A DNA stretch of 32,514 bases from Chloroflexota bacterium (GTDB taxonomy: Bacteria > Chloroflexota > Dehalococcoidia > Bin125). Positions 24,933-32,455 of the stretch are shown one piece after another. Position 1 is the first letter of the stretch. Every line of letters begins with the position of its first letter. The position numbers and the translations under genes were made by a program. The DNA lies in the NCBI GenBank assembly GCA_028873865.1, contig JAPPNI010000001.1:1-32514 (forward strand), given 5' to 3'. The notes beneath the pieces are model-generated. The model did no database searches. It was not told where the DNA came from and saw only the letters and a program-made list of their open reading frames with translations.

Positions 24933-25739
24933 TCAGGCGTCCTGGAAGATGGGGCGGCGTTTTTCCATGAAGGCGGTTCGGCCTTCTTTGTAGTCGTTGG
25001 AGGCGAAGCAGGCCTGGACGAGGGCGTTGACTTCGTCGAGGTTTCGATGGTCGGGGTCTTTGGGTATTTCCTGGATGGCTCGGCGGATGGCTCGAATGGT
25101 CTTGGGGGCGTTCTGGGCGATGGTGGCGGCGAGGTCGTGGACGGTGGGTTCGAGGTCTTCGAGGGTAGTGACGCGGTTGACGAGGCCCCAGCGGGCGGCG
25201 TCGGCGGCAGGGAAGCGTTTGCCGGTGAGCAGGATTTCCTGGGCGGCGGGGAAGCCGACGAGGTCGCAGAGGGTCTTGACGCCGCCGTAGCCGTAGCCGA
25301 GGCCGAGGCGGGCGGCGGGGACGCCGAACTGGGAGTCGTCGGAAGCGATGCGCAGGTCGGCGCGCAGGGCGGTGAGCAGTCCGCCGCCCATGCAGAAGCC
25401 CTGGATCATGGCGATGATCGGCTTGTCGAGCTCGCCGTAGGCTCGGCCGGCGGCGGCGCCGATCTCGTCGTACTTCTTGATGGTCTCGGGGTTGGAGCGC
25501 TGGGCTTCGAACTCGGAGATGTCGGCGCCCGACACGAATGCGCGGTCGCCGGCGCCGGTCATGACGACAACGCGAACGTCGGGGTCGTCGCGGAAGGTGT
25601 GGAGGATGGTTGGGATGGCGGCGTTCATGGCGACGCCCATGGCGTTGAGTTTCTCCGGGTTGTTGAAGACCATCCAGCCGATGCCGTCCTCGGACCAGGC
25701 GAGCATCTTGTCGGTGTCGAGGGGGACGTGGTTCTTCAT
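24933..25739 (-). CDS. crotonase-fold protein lacking both hydratase glutamates
   Basis: A 268-residue crotonase family protein. The oxyanion-hole segments RAFVSGADISEF (66-77) and GFCMGGGLLTALRADL (114-129) are present. The two Glu residues that catalyse water addition in enoyl-CoA hydratase are replaced by Leu122 and Ala142 (GVPAARLG). A standard hydratase reaction is therefore unlikely; isomerase, hydrolase, decarboxylase or other crotonase chemistry is more plausible. An AGGAG site precedes the ATG. It follows the CaiB/BaiF gene by 24 bases and is probably the last gene of a three-gene operon. Confidence 0.85.
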   Translation of the reverse strand: MKNHVPLDTDKMLAWSEDGIGWMVFNNPEKLNAMGVAMNAAIPTILHTFRDDPDVRVVVMTGAGDRAFVSGADISEFEAQRSNPETIKKYDEIGAAAGRAYGELDKPIIAMIQGFCMGGGLLTALRADLRIASDDSQFGVPAARLGLGYGYGGVKTLCDLVGFPAAQEILLTGKRFPAADAARWGLVNRVTTLEDLEPTVHDLAATIAQNAPKTIRAIRRAIQEIPKDPDHRNLDEVNALVQACFASNDYKEGRTAFMEKRRPIFQDA

Positions 25740-25763
25740 GGTTGGTCTCCTGTGGGTGGGCGG

Positions 25764-26951
25764 TTAGATGACGCCGCGGGTGCGGAGGTCAGCGATGGCT
25801 TCGGGGGTGTAGCCGAGGTCGGAGAGGACTTCCTGGTTGTGTTGGCCGAGTGCGGGTGTGCCGAGGCGCATCTTCTCGGGCTGTGGGGTGCGGGCCATGT
25901 TGATTGGCTGTCCGACGACGGTGATTTCTCCGCGCTCGGGATGCGGGGCCTGTCGGGCGATGCCGAGATGCTTGACCTGTTCGTCCTCGAAGGTGCCGGG
26001 GATGTCGTAGATCGGTCCGCAGGGGACTCCGGCCTCGTTGAGGCACTGGATCCAGTAGGCGGAGGTGTTGGTGCGGGTTCGCTGGTTGATGTCCTCGTTG
26101 AGGGCGGCTCGGTTCTTCGAGCGACGGACGGAGGAGGCGTAGTCGGGGTGGTCGAGCAGTTCCTCGGCGCCGATGGCTCGGCAGAGCCGGGTGTACATGA
26201 CGCCGCCCGAGGCGGCGATGTTGATGTGTCCGTCGGCGGTCTCGTAGACGCCGGTCGGCATCAGCGTGGGATGGTCGTTGCCGGCCTGGGGCGGGACCTC
26301 GCCGTCGATCGTCCAGCGCGTGGCCTGGAGGTCGAGCATGGCGATCTGGGCCTCGAGCAGCGAGGTGTGGACCCACTGGCCTTCGCCGGAGCGCTCGCGC
26401 TCGATCAGGGCGATGAGGATGGCCTGGGCGAGGAAGTTGCCGGCTGTGAGGTCGGCGATCGGGATGCCGACGCGGACGGGTCCGCCGCCGGGCAGTCCGT
26501 TGACCGTCATGATTCCGCCGAGACCCTGGGCGATCTGGTCGACGCCGGCGCGCCAGGCGTAGGGCCCGTCCTGGCCGAATCCGGAGATGCTGCCGTAGAC
26601 GATGCGCGGGTTGCGGGCGCGACAGGCTTCGTAGTCGATGCCGAGGCGGCGCTTGACGTCGGCGCGGTAGTTCTCGACGACGACATCGGCGCGCTCGACC
26701 AAGGTGAGGAAGATCTCGACCGCCTCGGGCTCCTTGAGGTTGAGGGTGAGGGAGCGCTTGTTGCGGTGCAGGTTGAGAAAGTCGGAGGACTCGCGAGCGC
26801 CGGTGACGCCTTCGCCCTGTCCGGGGACTTCGGGCTGCTCGATCTTGAGGACGTCGGCGCCCCAGTCGGCGAGTTGCCGGGTGGCGGTGGGGCCGGCGCG
26901 GGCGCGGGTGAGGTCGAGGACGAAGAGGTGGTCGAGGGGGAGGTAGGTCAT
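25764..26951 (-). CDS. CaiB/BaiF CoA-transferase
   Basis: A 395-residue class III CoA-transferase. The N-terminal pattern ATRQLADWGADVLKIEQPEV is followed by RNKRSLTLNLK and VVENYRADV. Catalytic Asp167 lies in GIPIADLTAG, the expected context for the thioester-forming residue. It moves CoA between carboxylic acids, so an acid can enter the crotonase-type steps encoded next door. The substrate cannot be assigned. The ATG lies five bases after the stop of the upstream unknown gene, indicating coupling. Confidence 0.9.
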   Translation of the reverse strand: MTYLPLDHLFVLDLTRARAGPTATRQLADWGADVLKIEQPEVPGQGEGVTGARESSDFLNLHRNKRSLTLNLKEPEAVEIFLTLVERADVVVENYRADVKRRLGIDYEACRARNPRIVYGSISGFGQDGPYAWRAGVDQIAQGLGGIMTVNGLPGGGPVRVGIPIADLTAGNFLAQAILIALIERERSGEGQWVHTSLLEAQIAMLDLQATRWTIDGEVPPQAGNDHPTLMPTGVYETADGHINIAASGGVMYTRLCRAIGAEELLDHPDYASSVRRSKNRAALNEDINQRTRTNTSAYWIQCLNEAGVPCGPIYDIPGTFEDEQVKHLGIARQAPHPERGEITVVGQPINMARTPQPEKMRLGTPALGQHNQEVLSDLGYTPEAIADLRTRGVI

Positions 26952-26956
26952 GATCG

Positions 26957-27547
26957 TCAGGCTGGAACTGAGGCTGGCTCGGTGAGTTCGGTTCGGTAGC
27001 GCACGTCGACGTCATCGCTGAGGAGGCCTGCGTGAGTCCAGTGGGTGAGGCGTTCGGCGATTCGCGTGTTGGCTTCGAGTCGGATGCTGGCGGCGTTGTT
27101 GCGGATGTCGAGGGCTTCCGGCAGGGGTTGGTCGAGGCCCTGGTCGGCGCGTTCGTGCATGAGTCGGTGGTCGTCGATGGCGTCGAGGGGGAGGAACTGG
27201 GCGCCGGTCTCCGAGGTGGCGGCCCAGAGCGTGTAGAGCGCGTTGCAGTTCCAGCTACAGGCCTCGCAGCGCCACTGCTCGAACAGGTTGAAGGCTCGGT
27301 GGGCGCCTCGTTGGGATGAGGCTTCAATACGCAGGGCGAGTTCGACGATTTCACCGGCGAAGGGGTCGTGTTCACCGGCGCCGGAGCAGCCGTGGGACTT
27401 CCAGACGAGGCCATGGCTGGTGTAAAGCAGGCCCATCGTGCGGTGGAGACGGTCGAGGTCGGGTTGTCGGGCGCGCCACTGGTCCTCGACGTCTTCCTGG
27501 ATGCGTCGCAGGTAGCGGAGTTCGTTGAGCGATTCCTGGCTTCTCAT
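26957..27547 (-). CDS. hypothetical protein with CxxCxxxC cluster
   Basis: A 196-residue protein that I do not recognise. It is mostly helical and polar with no signal or membrane segment. Cys54, Cys94, Cys97 and Cys101 (in WRCEACSWNC) plus nearby His residues (45, 52, 60) could bind zinc or another metal; this is inference. AGGA lies eight bases before the ATG. It is the first gene of a tight operon with a CaiB/BaiF transferase (five-base gap) and a crotonase, so it may take part in, or regulate, that CoA-dependent step. Confidence 0.7.
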   Translation of the reverse strand: MRSQESLNELRYLRRIQEDVEDQWRARQPDLDRLHRTMGLLYTSHGLVWKSHGCSGAGEHDPFAGEIVELALRIEASSQRGAHRAFNLFEQWRCEACSWNCNALYTLWAATSETGAQFLPLDAIDDHRLMHERADQGLDQPLPEALDIRNNAASIRLEANTRIAERLTHWTHAGLLSDDVDVRYRTELTEPASVPA

Positions 27548-27572
27548 GGGTCGGGTCCTGTCGTGCTCGGCC

Positions 27573-28010
27573 TCAGGCTAGAGGGTCGAACTCCGCGAGG
27601 AGGCGTACACGCGGATACCGCCCATGCGCGGCGCGCTGGAAGCGCTCGTCTGCGGTCCACAGTTCGCAGTCGAGCGACTCTGCCAAGGCCAGGTAGATGG
27701 AATCGTAGACAGCACCCTGATCGAGTAGGCGGGCGAGTTCTATCGCTCGTGGATAGAACGCAAAGGCGTGATGAAACTCGATCCCGGTTGACCTGAGTCG
27801 TCGAATCAGCGCTGTTGCCGCGCTCACCTCTAAACGGTCGCGCCGGACTCGCTGATGCAAGGTGTTAGAGGTCTCACCAAGAAGTGTGTAGGGGGCAGTG
27901 ACTCGGACCGAGTCGCGGCTCCATTGATTCGCAAGCGCGGACGCCGTATTAGAGTCGTGTTCGCGAATCAACCACTTGACTGCGATGTTGGCATCAACAA
28001 CGACAGTCAC
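27573..28010 (-). CDS. vapC: VapC-type PIN-domain toxin ribonuclease
   Basis: A 145-residue PIN-domain protein. The four acidic residues of the metal site are visible, numbered from this start: Asp6 (VVVDANIAVKW), Glu46 (LGETSN), Asp103 (YDSIYLALAE) and Asp121 (TADERF). VapC toxins cut tRNA or rRNA when not held by their antitoxin. The GTG at 28010 is preferred because it overlaps the antitoxin stop as GTGA and has GGACGAG at a suitable distance. A GTG two codons upstream is also in frame. It forms a bicistron with the gene at 28007-28306. Confidence 0.88.
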   Translation of the reverse strand: MTVVVDANIAVKWLIREHDSNTASALANQWSRDSVRVTAPYTLLGETSNTLHQRVRRDRLEVSAATALIRRLRSTGIEFHHAFAFYPRAIELARLLDQGAVYDSIYLALAESLDCELWTADERFQRAAHGRYPRVRLLAEFDPLA

Positions 28011-28306
28011 CGCCACTCGTCCAGTTGCTTCGTTCGTTCTTCACGAGCTTCGCGAATCAGATCGACTGAGTTGCCTGGGAACACTCGATCGCCCAGCAGC
28101 TCGTCGCGGAATGCGAGCAGACCATCGATGTCGAACGGCTTGCCACCACTGACGCGCGCTTCTGTGGCCTTGCCGAGGTCGCGCTCGATGACGCTACGGC
28201 AGTACGAAGGCACGTCCATGCCCTCGCTCTCAGCCGCCTCACACAGGCTCCGGTGGAGTTCGGCGTCGAGGTCGATTGTGACAGGGCGGCGGTCGGGAGC
28301 AGACAT
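28007..28306 (-). CDS. VapB-like ribbon-helix-helix antitoxin
   Basis: A 99-residue protein with an N-terminal ribbon-helix-helix pattern: RPVTIDLDAELHRSLCEAAE, then a second helix PSYCRSVIERDL (about 33-44). The C-terminal part (about 50-99) is acidic and amphipathic, suitable for wrapping the toxin. It overlaps the vapC start by four bases. Such antitoxins usually bind their own promoter, so autoregulation is likely (family knowledge). This is a chromosomal toxin-antitoxin pair among metabolic genes. Confidence 0.8.
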   Translation of the reverse strand: MSAPDRRPVTIDLDAELHRSLCEAAESEGMDVPSYCRSVIERDLGKATEARVSGGKPFDIDGLLAFRDELLGDRVFPGNSVDLIREAREERTKQLDEWR

Positions 28307-28366
28307 GCTGAACTCGCAAACTGAGTACTTGACGCCAGACTATCGCCGTTAGTCCGGTAAGTGTCC

Positions 28367-29155
28367 TCACTCGCCCTTGAACTCGGGTTGGCGGCCTTCG
28401 GCGAAGGCTCGGGGGCCTTCTTTGGAGTCGGCGGTTTGGCCGACGATCCAGCGGAGGGAGCCTCCGAAGCGGTTGGCCTGGGCGAGGGTCATGTCTCCCT
28501 GGGCGTTAATCAGTTCTTTCATGGCTCGGACGGCGATGGGGGCGTAGCCGGCGACCTGGGCGGCCATTTCCTGGGCGGTCGGGAGGAGCTGGTCCTGAGG
28601 AACGAGGCGGGAGATGACGCCCCACTGGAGCGCTTCCTCCATGCTCAGGCGGCGGCCGAGGTAGAGCAGCTCGTTGGCGTAGGCCTGGGGGATGGCGCGG
28701 GGCAGGCGCATGGGGCCGCCGGCGAGCGGGAAGAAGCCGAGCGTGATCTCAGGCAGGCCGAGGCGGGCGCGGGCGTTCTCTGCGCCGATGCGCAGGTCGC
28801 AGACGAGGGCGATCTCGAAGCCGCCGCCGAGGGCGTGGCCGTTGATCGCGGCGATCAAGGGCTTCTTGGCGTCGAACTCGTCGAAACGGTCGCCGGCGTT
28901 GGTTGGGAAATGGCCTGCGGGTCCGGCGGAGGCGGCGGGTCCGTCGCCCTGGGTGAGATCGGCGCCGGCGCAGAAGGCGCGGTCGCCGGCTCCTGTGATG
29001 ACCGCGGAGCGGATCTCGTCGTTGTTGCGGACTTCGACCAGCGACTCGATCAACTGAGAGCCGAGGGCGCTGTTGATCGTGTTCATTTTGTCGGGGCGAT
29101 TGAGGGTGATCGTGGCGACTCGCTCGGACACATCAAACAGGACTTCATCGGCCAT
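28367..29155 (-). CDS. enoyl-CoA hydratase
   Basis: A 262-residue crotonase with all expected features. The CoA/oxyanion segments are RAFCAGADL (59-67) and GHALGGGFEIALVCDLRI (106-123). Both catalytic Glu residues are kept: Glu114 and Glu136 (LGLPEITLGFFP). It therefore probably hydrates 2-enoyl-CoA in fatty-acid or related acid breakdown. This contrasts with the two other crotonases in the window. GGAG lies eight bases before the ATG. It is single, divergent from the small-subunit/amidase pair. Confidence 0.9.
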   Translation of the reverse strand: MADEVLFDVSERVATITLNRPDKMNTINSALGSQLIESLVEVRNNDEIRSAVITGAGDRAFCAGADLTQGDGPAASAGPAGHFPTNAGDRFDEFDAKKPLIAAINGHALGGGFEIALVCDLRIGAENARARLGLPEITLGFFPLAGGPMRLPRAIPQAYANELLYLGRRLSMEEALQWGVISRLVPQDQLLPTAQEMAAQVAGYAPIAVRAMKELINAQGDMTLAQANRFGGSLRWIVGQTADSKEGPRAFAEGRQPEFKGE

Positions 29156-29231
29156 CGGGAGGACTCCTTACAGCGTTGTGATTGGGTTTGAGGATGCGGA
29201 CTGGATGAGGGCAGGATAGGGGTCGCGCGCG

Positions 29232-29237
29232 TATCAT
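29232..29237 (+). promoter_or_regulatory. possible -10 element for the amidase pair
   Basis: TATCAT lies 32 bases before the ATG at 29270, leaving room for the GAGAGGAG ribosome site. No clear -35 is seen. Confidence 0.35.
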
Positions 29238-29269
29238 CTAGCGCAGACTTGAGCGGGAGAGGAGCGGGT

Positions 29270-29482
29270 ATGGCCGACTCACCACTGGAGGCACTGGCGG
29301 CGTTCGCCGAGTCGCTCGGCGCGTCTGCGAGCGACTCGGACCTGGAGCGCGCGCTGCCGATTGTGACGCGGACGCTGAGAAATGCGTTGCGGACCGAGCC
29401 GCTGCCCGACCTGGGCGAAACCGAGCCCGCGATTGGCCTGCGTTTCGATGTCGGCGACTTGCGCGGCGGAGCGGAGGACTGA
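29270..29482 (+). CDS. small GatC/AtzG-like amidase partner
   Basis: A 70-residue helical, acidic protein beginning MADSPLEALAAFAESLGASA and ending in LRFDVGDLRGGAED. Size, a long amphipathic N-terminal half and a proline-rich second half resemble GatC and the AtzG-like (DUF4089) proteins that bind amidase-signature enzymes. The match is by layout, not strong motif identity. GAGAGGAG precedes the ATG. The amidase ATG begins one base after its stop, so the two are translationally coupled and likely form a complex. Confidence 0.6.
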   Translation: MADSPLEALAAFAESLGASASDSDLERALPIVTRTLRNALRTEPLPDLGETEPAIGLRFDVGDLRGGAED

Positions 29483-29483
29483 G

Positions 29484-30866
29484 ATGGATCATCGTGAACC
29501 GTATGACCTCTCGATCGTGGAGGCGGGGGTTGCGCTACGCGACGGAACCGTCACTGCTGTTGAGCTGACCGAGTCGGTGCTTTCCAGGCTGGAAGCAACG
29601 GAGCCGCTGCTCAATGCGTACATCACAGTGACAGCGGAGCTGGCGCGCGAACAGGCTTCGGCGGCCGACGACGCATTGCGCGACGGTCGCGACCTGGGTC
29701 CGTTGCACGGGATTCCGGTGGGGCTTAAGGACCTGGTCGATACGGCAGGGATTCCGACCACCGGCGGCGGAAGGTTTCTGCGCGACCGCGTGCCCGATTC
29801 AGACGCCGTCGTCTACACGAAACTCAAGAAAGCCGGCGCGGTCATGCCGGGGAAGCTGAATCTGCACGAGTTTGCGTTTGGCACGACCAGCAGGAATCCG
29901 CACTACGGAGCGGTCCACAACCCGTGGGACCTGACGAAGGTGCCGGGCGGGAGCAGCGGCGGATCGGGCGCGTCGGTGGCGGTGGGATCGTCGTTGGGGG
30001 CACTGGGCTCGGACACGGGTGGCAGTATCCGGATTCCGGCCAGCGTGTGCGGGGTGACGGGTCTGATGGGGACGTACGGCCGGGTGTCGCGCAGAGGTGT
30101 GCTGCCGCTTTCGTGGACGCTGGACCACGTTGGTCCGCTGTCCAAAACGGTTGAGGACGCCGGGCTGGTGCTGAACGCGATCGCGGGCTACGACGCAGAG
30201 GATCCGGGCAGCGCCGATGTGCCGGTGGGAGATTGCACGGCGACGTTGGTCGAAGGCGTCGACGGCATTCGGATCGGCATTCCGCGCCAGATGCTCTGGC
30301 AGGGCTGCGAGGAGGACGTGGTTGAGCACTGCGAAATTGCGGTGGATCACCTGCGCAGCATGGGCGCGACGGTGACCGAGGTCGAGATGCCGCTGCAGAC
30401 CGACCGGCCGCGGGGGCTGACGATTATCGCCGAGGCGGCGGCCTATCACGCCAAGTGGCTGCACGAACGGCGGGACGAATACGGCGACATTCTCGAGCGG
30501 GTGGAGGCCGGGCTGTCGGTGACGGCAGTGGATTACATCAACGACCAGCGGCTGCGCCGCAAGTTCATTGACGAGACGGTCGAGGTGCTGCAGGAGGTAG
30601 ATGTACTGATCTCGCCGACGTGTTCGCGGACTGCGCCGCTGATCGAGGATGGCGATCCGATGGCGGAGCTGGCCCGATTGACGGCTCCGTACGACGTGAC
30701 CGGAATTCCGGCGATCTCGATTCCCTGCGGGTATGACCGCAACGGGATGCCGATCGGATTGATGATCGGCGGTCGGCATTTCGATGAGGCGACGGTCTGT
30801 CGGGTGGCGCACGCATATGAGCAGTCGACGGACTGGATTATGCAGCGTCCAGAGCTTGAGGTGTAG
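29484..30866 (+). CDS. amidase (amidase-signature family)
   Basis: A 460-residue amidase-signature enzyme. The Ser-cisSer-Lys triad is Lys82 (GLKDLVD), Ser157 (PGGSSGGSGA) and Ser181 (GSDTGGSIRIPASVCG), with the usual 24-residue spacing between the serines. It hydrolyses an amide or related C-N bond. It could be mistaken for GatA, but there is no gatB, and the small partner is AtzG-like, as in the AtzE-AtzG carboxybiuret hydrolase. The substrate is unknown. The start is fixed by one-base coupling to the small gene; a longer open frame upstream overlaps it out of frame. Confidence 0.9.
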   Translation: MDHREPYDLSIVEAGVALRDGTVTAVELTESVLSRLEATEPLLNAYITVTAELAREQASAADDALRDGRDLGPLHGIPVGLKDLVDTAGIPTTGGGRFLRDRVPDSDAVVYTKLKKAGAVMPGKLNLHEFAFGTTSRNPHYGAVHNPWDLTKVPGGSSGGSGASVAVGSSLGALGSDTGGSIRIPASVCGVTGLMGTYGRVSRRGVLPLSWTLDHVGPLSKTVEDAGLVLNAIAGYDAEDPGSADVPVGDCTATLVEGVDGIRIGIPRQMLWQGCEEDVVEHCEIAVDHLRSMGATVTEVEMPLQTDRPRGLTIIAEAAAYHAKWLHERRDEYGDILERVEAGLSVTAVDYINDQRLRRKFIDETVEVLQEVDVLISPTCSRTAPLIEDGDPMAELARLTAPYDVTGIPAISIPCGYDRNGMPIGLMIGGRHFDEATVCRVAHAYEQSTDWIMQRPELEV

Positions 30867-30924
30867 GGAGAAAGTCCGGCCACCGCCTGATGAGCAAATG
30901 AGGTACGGCCGCGCATTCGCTCGC

Positions 30925-30975
30925 GGGAGCCCCCCTCTGCCTTCGGCAGCTCCCCCCGCTGGCGCGGGGGGAGCT
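30925..30975. repeat. dispersed C-rich palindromic repeat (family 2), copy 2
   Basis: GGGAGC-C-tract, then CTGCCTTCGGCAG (a small hairpin), then AGCTCCCCCC..GGGGGGAGCT (10-base perfect stem). The right arm runs into the TAG stop codon of the alpha/beta hydrolase. It lies between two convergent genes and could serve as a two-way terminator-like hairpin. Confidence 0.7.
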
Positions 30976-31765
30976 AGAGACCGGCGAGGAACGAGGTCAG
31001 GACTTCCACGACTGCGTCGGATTGTTCTACGACGAGGGCGTGCCCGGCGTTCGGGATGAGCTTGGCCTCGGATCCGGCGGCGTTGGCGAGGAGTTTGGCG
31101 TGGTCGGGGAGGACGAGGACGTCTTCTTCTCCGTGGAGGACGAGCATGGGAATGTTGAGGGTCTTGAGGCGTTCGATGGGATCGAAGGTGAGGACGGACT
31201 GGAGCGGGCCGAGGGTGGCGATCATGGGAGCGCCCTTGCTTCGCTTTTCGACCGCTTCGTCGAGCATGTCGGGGTGCTCGTCGATGAAGTCGGTGGCGAA
31301 GAGGATGTCCATCATCGCGGCGGCGGCCTGGGGCACGGGGAGTTGTGCGCCGCGCATCATGTGTTGCATGGTCTCGGGGGGCGTCGGCGGGCCGGTGGGT
31401 CCGGCGTTCGTGGCACAAGTGACGATGCCTCGCACGAGCTCGGGCGCAGCGAAGGCGGCGCCCATCGCAACGGTTCCGCCGAGCGAGTTGCCGATCAAGA
31501 CGGCCGGGCCGGCGTCGAGCGTCTTGATCAGGTTGACGGCATCCTGGGCGAACTGGTCGACGGTGTAACCCTCGGTCGGCTGGTCGGATTCACCGATGCC
31601 TCGCTGGTCGTAGCGGACGACTCGGTAAAAGTCGGACAGTGCGTCGGCGACGGTGGTCCACTGGTCCATGTCCATCATGCCGCCCGCGATCAGGATGACG
31701 AGGGGGCCATCGCCCTGGTCGGCGACATCGAGAGAGAGGTCGGGTGCAATCTGTAGTCGAGTCAT
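30974..31765 (-). CDS. alpha/beta-fold hydrolase
   Basis: A 263-residue alpha/beta hydrolase. The nucleophile elbow is GNSLGG with Ser94; the acid and base are Asp215 (HGEEDVLV) and His242 (NAGHALV). RYDQRGIGESDQP (51-63) is typical of the family. The usual HG near the first strand is replaced by AGGMMD (27-32). It probably hydrolyses an ester, thioester or lactone; substrate unknown. No secretion signal is present. The ATG lies seven bases after a TAACAT element, suggesting a leaderless transcript. Confidence 0.88.
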   Translation of the reverse strand: MTRLQIAPDLSLDVADQGDGPLVILIAGGMMDMDQWTTVADALSDFYRVVRYDQRGIGESDQPTEGYTVDQFAQDAVNLIKTLDAGPAVLIGNSLGGTVAMGAAFAAPELVRGIVTCATNAGPTGPPTPPETMQHMMRGAQLPVPQAAAAMMDILFATDFIDEHPDMLDEAVEKRSKGAPMIATLGPLQSVLTFDPIERLKTLNIPMLVLHGEEDVLVLPDHAKLLANAAGSEAKLIPNAGHALVVEQSDAVVEVLTSFLAGL

Positions 31766-31772
31766 GGCGGGG

Positions 31773-31791
31773 ATGTTACCGCAGGTATCCT
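31773..31791. promoter_or_regulatory. compact divergent promoter with two possible leaderless -10 elements
   Basis: On the minus strand TAACAT (31773-31778) lies seven bases before the hydrolase ATG. On the plus strand TATCCT (31786-31791) lies six bases before the nuclease ATG. Only 32 bases separate the two genes and neither has a ribosome site. Confidence 0.4.
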
Positions 31792-31797
31792 TCGGGA

Positions 31798-32388
31798 ATG
31801 GCTGATGACTATGCGGTCCACGTGGTGCGGGTGATTGACGGGGACTCGGTCAGGGTGCAACTGGCCAACGGGGACGAGTATTCGGTGCGGATGTATGGCA
31901 TCGACGCGCCGGAGAAGGATCAGCGGGCGGGGCGTGATTCGCATGACTATCTGCGGCGGGTCGTGCGGAGTCGTCGGGAATGGCGGTTACGAGTGGTTGA
32001 TGTGGATCGCTACCAGCGGCTGGTGGGGGTGCTGTATCCGGAGGGCGGGTCGGTCCGGGACTCGGCCAATCACGCGATGGTCGAGTCGGGGCTGGCGTAC
32101 TGGTATCGCGAGTACGGCGGGGCAGAGCTTGGCTTTGACGACTCAGAACGGTACGCGAAACGGGAACGGGTCGGGGTCTGGGGACAGCAGGGGTCGGTCA
32201 AGCCGTGGGATCATCGACGGGCGAAGCGGGCGCAGCAGAAGCAGCGTCGGGAGGAGGCGGAGTCGCCTTGGGTGATTCTGGTCGGCGGGATGTTCAAGCT
32301 GGTCGGTGCGGTGTTGGTCGCGATGCTGAAGGCGTCGGCGAGTTCGGGTGGTGGTCGGCGCAGGCGGCGTCGGCGACGAGGGTGGTGA
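31798..32388 (+). CDS. thermonuclease-family (SNase-like) nuclease with C-terminal hydrophobic segment and Arg tail
   Basis: A 196-residue staphylococcal-nuclease-fold protein. The SNase residues are visible: VIDGDSV (12-18), Arg31, Asp36 and Glu39 in RMYGIDAPE, and Arg74 in DRYQRLVGVLY. The OB-fold ends near residue 130. A basic helical stretch (139-152) follows, then a hydrophobic segment (157-177) and a Gly/Arg tail with eight consecutive arginines. No N-terminal signal is present, so it may be tail-anchored or nucleic-acid-tethered inside the cell. The ATG at 31798 follows a TATCCT element; an in-frame upstream start lies inside the divergent hydrolase gene. Confidence 0.85.
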   Translation: MADDYAVHVVRVIDGDSVRVQLANGDEYSVRMYGIDAPEKDQRAGRDSHDYLRRVVRSRREWRLRVVDVDRYQRLVGVLYPEGGSVRDSANHAMVESGLAYWYREYGGAELGFDDSERYAKRERVGVWGQQGSVKPWDHRRAKRAQQKQRREEAESPWVILVGGMFKLVGAVLVAMLKASASSGGGRRRRRRRRGW

Positions 32389-32404
32389 TGCCGAGCGCAG
32401 CGGC

Positions 32405-32449
32405 AGCCCCCCAGTCGCTTCGCAACAGCTCCCCCTCCAGGGGAGCTCC
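32405..32449. repeat. dispersed C-rich palindromic repeat (family 2), copy 3
   Basis: AGCCCCCCAG, a central GTCGCTTCGCAAC-like segment, then AGCTCCCC..GGGGAGCT. It lies between the convergent nuclease and ilvD-like genes, matching the position of copy 2. Confidence 0.6.
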
Positions 32450-32455
32450 TGTTAG

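Noticed and set aside
24822..26999. A very long open frame on the plus strand opposite the crotonase and CaiB/BaiF genes (725 codons)
   Set aside because: The translation is a Gly/Val/Asp/Glu-rich low-complexity product without domains. It mirrors well-supported minus-strand genes in a GC-rich genome, so it is an antisense shadow.
28007..28306. The small gene before vapC considered as an unrelated regulator
   Set aside because: The four-base overlap with vapC, the ribbon-helix-helix N-terminus and the size all fit an antitoxin.
716..32449. The palindromic repeats considered as a CRISPR array
   Set aside because: Copies are kilobases apart, with no regular spacers and no cas genes.
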